From Pseudomonadota bacterium (GTDB lineage Bacteria; Desulfobacterota; Anaeroferrophillalia; Anaeroferrophillales; Anaeroferrophillaceae), in NCBI GenBank assembly GCA_011042595.1, contig DQWO01000160.1, forward strand, positions 1 to 9,748: DNA of 9,748 nt. Reading direction: 5' to 3'. This document shows positions 5,636-9,748 of this stretch, piece by piece; position 1 is the first letter of the stretch, and each line of letters starts with the position of its first letter. A program made the position numbers and the translations under genes. The notes below the pieces were generated by a model that saw nothing but the letters and a program-made list of their open reading frames with translations, was not told the DNA's origin and ran no database searches.

Positions 5636-8311
5636 ATGGTCACGTTAACGATTGACGGCAAGGAAGTGAAGGTTCCGCAAGGAACGACGATTCTTGCGGC
5701 TGCAAGGACCGCCGGCATTCGCATCCCGACGCTTTGCTACCATGGACGTTTGGATCCCATCGGTTCATGCCGGATGTGCGTCGTGGAGATTGAGGGTATT
5801 GCCCATCCGATGGCTGCCTGTACCACTCCGGTGGAGGAAGGTATTGCGGTAATCAGCAATTCAGACCGGATTCAACGGATTCGGGAGGATTCCCTTAAAC
5901 TGATTCTGGTGAATCATCCCCTTGATTGTCCCATTTGTGACAAGGGTGGGGAGTGTCTGCTGCAGGATCTGGTGTATGAGTTTGGCATCGACAAGGTTGA
6001 ATACCAGGCCCCGAAGCCGGCAAGGGAATCACTGTATGCCACGCCCCTGATTCGCTATTGGCCTGACCGTTGTGTCATGTGCCTGCGTTGTGTCACTGCC
6101 TGCCGGGAGATTAAGGGTATTGGAGCTATTGAGATTAAAGGTGAGGGGTATGGCTCCCAGGTCGTGGTGATTGACGCAGAGAAATGCCAATCATGCGGTG
6201 AGTGCCTGAGCGTATGTCCCACCGGCGCATTGACGGAAAATCTCAGTCGTTTCAAGGGACGTCCCTGGCTGGTTGAGCGGGTGCCAACCACCTGTACCTA
6301 CTGCGGTTGTGGCTGTCAGCTGGAACTTAATGTCCAAAACAACCGGGTCATCGGGGTGACAACCCAGGAGGGCAAAGGAGTTAATCTCGGCAGTCTTTGC
6401 GTTAAAGGCCGTTTTGGTTATGAATTTATCGGCAGTGATGAACGCTTAACTACGCCGTTGATCAAAAAAGATGGTGAGTTTAAGGAAGCCAGCTGGGAAG
6501 AAGCCTTAACCCTGGTGGCTGAACGCTTTGGGGCTATTAAGGAAGAATTCGGTCCCGATGCCATCGGCGGCCTTTCTTCAGCCCGTTGTACCAATGAAGA
6601 AAACTATCTCTTCCAGAAATTCATGCGCGGGGTCATCGGCACAAATAATGTTGACCACTGCGCCCGTCTCTGACACTCCTCTACGGTGGCCGGACTGGCC
6701 GCCACATTCGGTAGCGGAGCAATGACCAACCCGATCAAGGATGTGTTGAAGGCGAAAGCTATTCTGGCTATTGGCACCAATACCACGGAAAACCATCCTA
6801 TTTTTGCCAATTACGTTAAAGAAGCAGTGTTGAAACGGGGGGCGAAGCTAATCGTTGCCGACCCGCGTCGCATAGGTCTGGTTGATTATGCCGCCATCTG
6901 GCTGCGGCATCGTCCAGGAACTGATGTGGCCTTGATCAATGGTCTCATGCATATCATTCTGCATAAGAAGGCGCTGCATAAAAAAGAGCATATTGAAACT
7001 TGTACGGTTGGTTTTGAAGAATTTGCCGCCAACCTGGAAAAGTATACCCCGGAATATGTCTCAAAGATTACCGGAGTTTCGGTTGAAGATCTGGAAGCAG
7101 CGGCGGTGATATATGCCGAATCATCACCTGCCTCCATCCTCTACGCTATGGGTATCACCCAGCACACCAGCGGTACCGATAATGTGAAAACCCTGGGGAA
7201 TCTGGCCATGCTCTGCGGTAATATTGGCGTTGTCGGTGGCGGGGTTAATCCTCTGCGGGGCCAGAATAATGTTCAGGGCGCCTGTGACCTGGGGGCGTTG
7301 CCCAATGTGTTCACCGGCTACCAGAAAGTTGCCGATGAAGAAGTACGGCAGAAATTTGCCAAGGCCTGGGGTCTGGAAGAACTTTCCGCGGTTCCGGGGC
7401 TGCAGGTAACCCAGATGTTCCCGGCTGCCGAAGAAGGCACCTTGAAGGGTATGTACATCATGGGTGAAAACCCTCTGGTCAGCGATCCTGATCTGCACCA
7501 CATCGAAAAGGCGGTCAAAAAACTTGATTTTATGGTGGTGCAGGACATCTTTCTTACCGAGACTGCCCAGTTGGCTGATGTGGTACTGCCTGGGGTTTCC
7601 TTTGCTGAAAAAGATGGTACTTTCTCCAATTCCGAGCGTAAGGTTCAGCGGGTCCGCAAGGCCATCGAACCGGTGGGAGAGGCACGGGAAGATGGTTGGA
7701 TTATCTGTCAGTTGGCTACCGCCATGGGTTATTCGATGGAGTATGTAGATTCCCGGACGGTGATGGATGAACTCCGTAAACTGACCCCCAGTTATGCGGG
7801 GATCAGTTATGAACGTCTGGAGAAAAAGGCCATTGCCTGGCCTTGTCCGACGGAAGATCACCCTGGAACCCCCATTCTTCATGTGGGTGAATATGCCTGT
7901 GGTAAAGGAGTTTTCTTTCCGATCGAATTCCGCCCGCCGGCGGAAAATCCTGATGCCGAATATCCCTTTATTCTCAGTACCGGTCGAGTATTGCAGCATT
8001 TCCATACCGGCACCATGACCCGTAAGGGCGAGGGGTTGAGCCAACTTTATCCTGAGCCGCTGGCAGAGGTAAATCCTGCTGATGCGGAAAAATTGGGGGT
8101 TGAGGATGGTGATTTTGTCAATATTGCCTCCCGGCGGGGTAATATTAAAGTAAAAGCCTGGTTGACGGACCGACCGGCTCCCGGGGTGGTTTTTGTTCCA
8201 TTTCATTTTGGGGAGACGGCGGTTAATCAGCTGACCAATGCTGCCCTTTGTCCTGATTCTGGTATTCCCGAATATAAAGTCTGTGCCGTCAAGGTTGAGA
8301 AGGCATCCTAA
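5636..8311 (+). CDS. fdhA: Formate dehydrogenase alpha subunit, selenoprotein, with NuoG-type N-terminus
   Basis: Oxidises formate to CO2, or the reverse, at a bis-MGD Mo or W centre. The UGA at 6671-6673 is read as Sec346, joining two in-frame halves into 891 residues. Fe-S wiring in order: 2Fe-2S (Cys34, 45, 48, 62); a His-Cys3 cluster (His94, Cys98, 101, 107); two 4Fe-4S (146, 149, 152, 156 and 184, 187, 190, 194); the catalytic-domain 4Fe-4S (220, 223, 227, 255). The active site reads DHCARL-Sec-H, as in Sec formate dehydrogenases. IGTNTTENHP (379-388), ADPRR (408-412) and a C-terminal molybdopterin dinucleotide-binding domain (from about 775, STGRVLQHFHTGTMTRK) follow. The N-terminal half equals the Fe-S part of NuoG, and the gene takes the nuoG position. 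ATG 5636 is preferred: AGGA at 5625-5628 is seven bases away, whereas GTG 5621 has only a distant GGAG. The family includes NAD(P)-linked cytosolic enzymes of similar length. Confidence 0.93.
6671..6673 (+). other. Selenocysteine UGA codon of fdhA
   Basis: The UGA is preceded by the DHCARL coding sequence and followed by a CAC His codon, the invariant Sec-His of formate dehydrogenases. The frame continues for 546 further codons with all family motifs. Its presence implies that the organism has selA, selB, selC and selD, none of which is in the window. Confidence 0.95.
6685..6703 (+). promoter_or_regulatory. SECIS hairpin of fdhA
   Basis: GGTGGCC (6685-6691) pairs over all seven positions (one G-U) with GGCCGCC (6697-6703) around a GGACT loop. 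The loop begins 19 bases after the UGA and starts with G, matching the spacing and loop rule of bacterial SECIS elements such as that of E. coli fdhF. It lies within the coding frame, as bacterial SECIS elements do, and would recruit SelB with Sec-tRNA. Confidence 0.85.
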
Positions 8312-8323
8312 GGGAGGTTTTTC

Positions 8324-9310
8324 ATGATTGAGTTTTGGATCATACTGATCATTAAAACCCTGGTGGTGTTTGGGGTGAGCATGTTGATTGTGGCCTATTC
8401 CACCTGGATAGAGCGCAAGGTACTTGGGTTGGTACAGCTTCGCCACGGGCCTATGCGGGTGGGTTGGCATGGCCTTTTACAGCCATTGGCTGACGGGGTC
8501 AAGGGGTTTATGAAGGAAGAAGTTATTCCTGACAATGCGGATAAACCGATTTTTATTATTGCCCCGATTATCAGCATTGGGGCCGCACTGTCCCTGTTGG
8601 TAATAATACCTTTTGGTGATACCGTTACTATCATGGGTCGCGAAATAACCCTCTATCTGACAGACCTTGATATTGGTATTCTCTATGTCCTGGGGATTTC
8701 CACCATCGGTTCCTATGGCTGCATGCTGGGTGGCTGGTCTTCCGGTAACAAGTACGGGATGATCGGGGCTTTGCGCGCCGGGGCTCAGATGATCAGTTAT
8801 GAATTGCCCATGGCCCTGGCCGTGATCAGTGTTGTCATGGTCTGCGGGACCTTGAGCCTGGTGGGTATTGTTGAAAGCCAGGCTGGGTTGTGGAATATTG
8901 TTAAACAGCCGCTTGCTTTTTTTCTCTTTATTATCTGTGGTTTGGCTGAGATAAACCGGACACCGTTTGATATGCCGGAGGCGGAAGCCGAGCTTGCCTG
9001 TGGGTTTAATGTAGAATACAGCAGCATGAAATTCGCCCTGTTTTTCATGGCTGAATACTGTCATATGTTCGTTTTCGGGACCATGGTTACTACCCTTTTT
9101 CTCGGTGGCTGGCATGGCCCGTTGCTGCCTGGACCCGTCTGGTTTTTTATCAAGACCTTTGCGGTTGTCTTCTTTTGTGTCTGGGAACGTTCCACCTTTC
9201 CCCGCTACCGCTATGATCAGGTGATGGAATTGGGTTGGAAAGTGTTGATGCCGGCTGGCCTGCTGAATATTGTCCTTACCGGTTTATGGATGGTGATTTT
9301 TAACATTTGA
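8324..9310 (+). CDS. nuoH: NADH-quinone oxidoreductase subunit H
   Basis: Membrane subunit that forms the floor of the quinone tunnel and the first proton-path module. The 328-residue protein has about eight hydrophobic helices. Family blocks seen are ERKVLGLVQLRHGP (30-43), the NRTPFDMPEAEAEL block (211-224) with the following EYSSMKFALFFMAEY (231-245), and PRYRYDQVMELGWK (293-306). AGGGAGG (8311-8317) touches the fdhA stop codon and lies six bases before the ATG, so translation is probably coupled to fdhA. It ends in TGA, showing that UGA also serves as a stop in this operon. This argues against a general recoding of UGA as a sense codon. Confidence 0.97.
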   Translation: MIEFWIILIIKTLVVFGVSMLIVAYSTWIERKVLGLVQLRHGPMRVGWHGLLQPLADGVKGFMKEEVIPDNADKPIFIIAPIISIGAALSLLVIIPFGDTVTIMGREITLYLTDLDIGILYVLGISTIGSYGCMLGGWSSGNKYGMIGALRAGAQMISYELPMALAVISVVMVCGTLSLVGIVESQAGLWNIVKQPLAFFLFIICGLAEINRTPFDMPEAEAELACGFNVEYSSMKFALFFMAEYCHMFVFGTMVTTLFLGGWHGPLLPGPVWFFIKTFAVVFFCVWERSTFPRYRYDQVMELGWKVLMPAGLLNIVLTGLWMVIFNI

Positions 9311-9349
9311 TTCTGCTACCGGCATCATTGTGAGTTGAAAAGGTGATTA

Positions 9350-9748
9350 ATGATGGAAAAAAAAGATTATGCACTCAACGTCAGTGGAAGGCGGCCCGAG
9401 AAAGGGAACTATCTTGCTCCGTTGTTCAAAGGTTTGGCTTACACCTTGAAGAATTATTTTTCCAAATCCGTCACTATCCAGTATCCGACGGAGCGGCGGA
9501 GGATCAGGGATCGCTGGCGTGGTCTGCACCGGCTGAAAGTTGATGACCAGGGCAAGCTTAAATGCGTGGCCTGTGGCCTGTGTGCGAAGATATGTCCTCC
9601 CCAGGCAATTACCATAGTTCCCTATGAGGAAGAGGGTGAAACCCGCTATCCCAAAGAGTTTATCATTGATGAAATTCGCTGCATATTCTGTGGATTCTGC
9701 CAGGAAGCCTGTCCAAAGGACGCGATTGAATTGACGAAGGTCTATGAC
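9350..9748 (+). CDS. nuoI: NADH-quinone oxidoreductase subunit I, 5' part (truncated by window edge)
   Basis: Ferredoxin-like subunit that holds clusters N6a and N6b and links the large Fe-S subunit to NuoB. The frame stays open from the ATG at 9350 to the window end, giving 133 residues. Two 4Fe-4S motifs are complete: Cys72, 75, 78, 82 (CVACGLCAKICP) and Cys111, 114, 117, 121 (CIFCGFCQEACP). Cys82 and Cys121 would cross-ligate in the usual way. The upstream YPTERR and RWRGLH residues are typical of NuoI. Tandem ATGs at 9350 and 9353 are possible; AGGTG (9341-9345) favours the second at seven bases. The C-terminus and the remaining genes (nuoJ to nuoN expected) lie beyond the window. Confidence 0.95.
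   Translation, partial: MMEKKDYALNVSGRRPEKGNYLAPLFKGLAYTLKNYFSKSVTIQYPTERRRIRDRWRGLHRLKVDDQGKLKCVACGLCAKICPPQAITIVPYEEEGETRYPKEFIIDEIRCIFCGFCQEACPKDAIELTKVYD

Noticed and set aside
6671..6703. Nonsense mutation or frameshift splitting fdhA into two genes
   Set aside because: The frame is unchanged across the UGA, the codon sits at the universal Sec position before His, and a well-placed SECIS follows.
7124..8470. A 448-codon open frame on the minus strand opposite fdhA and nuoH
   Set aside because: It is antisense to well-supported genes with clear cofactor motifs, and its translation resembles no protein family I recognise; it reflects codon bias of the sense strand.

Overview
The window holds the first part of a respiratory complex I (nuo) operon on the + strand, preceded by a divergently transcribed, truncated multihaem cytochrome c gene. 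Base composition is moderate. The combination of strong Shine-Dalgarno sites, a selenocysteine (Sec) formate dehydrogenase, a NapC/NirT-type cytochrome and an SfrB/GltD-like subunit inside a nuo operon suggests an anaerobic Desulfobacterota/Desulfuromonadota-type bacterium (former Deltaproteobacteria). That placement is inference from gene content only.

Layout. 1-260 (-): N-terminus of a membrane-anchored multihaem cytochrome c, cut by the window edge. 261-994: a 734-base intergenic region. It contains an AT-rich part with a spaced inverted repeat (420-477), a GC-rich island with a hairpin (about 488-600), a near-consensus sigma-70 promoter (694-722) reading toward nuoA, and a 180-bp imperfect fold-back repeat (774-956) lying between that promoter and nuoA. 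995-9748 (+): nuoA, nuoB, nuoC, nuoD, an SfrB/GltD-like flavoprotein carrying a NuoF-type 4Fe-4S domain, a Sec-containing formate dehydrogenase alpha subunit in the place of nuoG, nuoH, and the 5' part of nuoI. All genes point the same way with short gaps or overlaps.

How the parts fit. NuoB, C, D, H, I and A form the quinone-reducing and first membrane part of complex I. NuoD has the quinone-type sequence and no [NiFe] ligands. The usual NADH input module (NuoE, NuoF, NuoG) is absent. In its place are a formate dehydrogenase catalytic subunit whose N-terminus carries the full NuoG-type Fe-S wiring, and a protein with a NuoF C-terminal Fe-S domain fused to a GltD-type FAD/NAD(P)H module. The operon therefore looks like a hybrid complex I that could couple formate (and perhaps NADPH) to the quinone pool, in either direction, with ion translocation.

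Two UGA codons fall inside genes of this operon where Cys or Sec is expected. One, in fdhA (6671-6673), is a textbook Sec codon with a clear SECIS hairpin. The other, in nuoB (1453-1455), replaces the first Cys of the tandem Cys pair that ligates the terminal cluster N2. It has a plausible but weaker SECIS-like hairpin downstream. If genuine, this would be a selenium-ligated N2 cluster. A sequencing error or an inactivating mutation remains possible.
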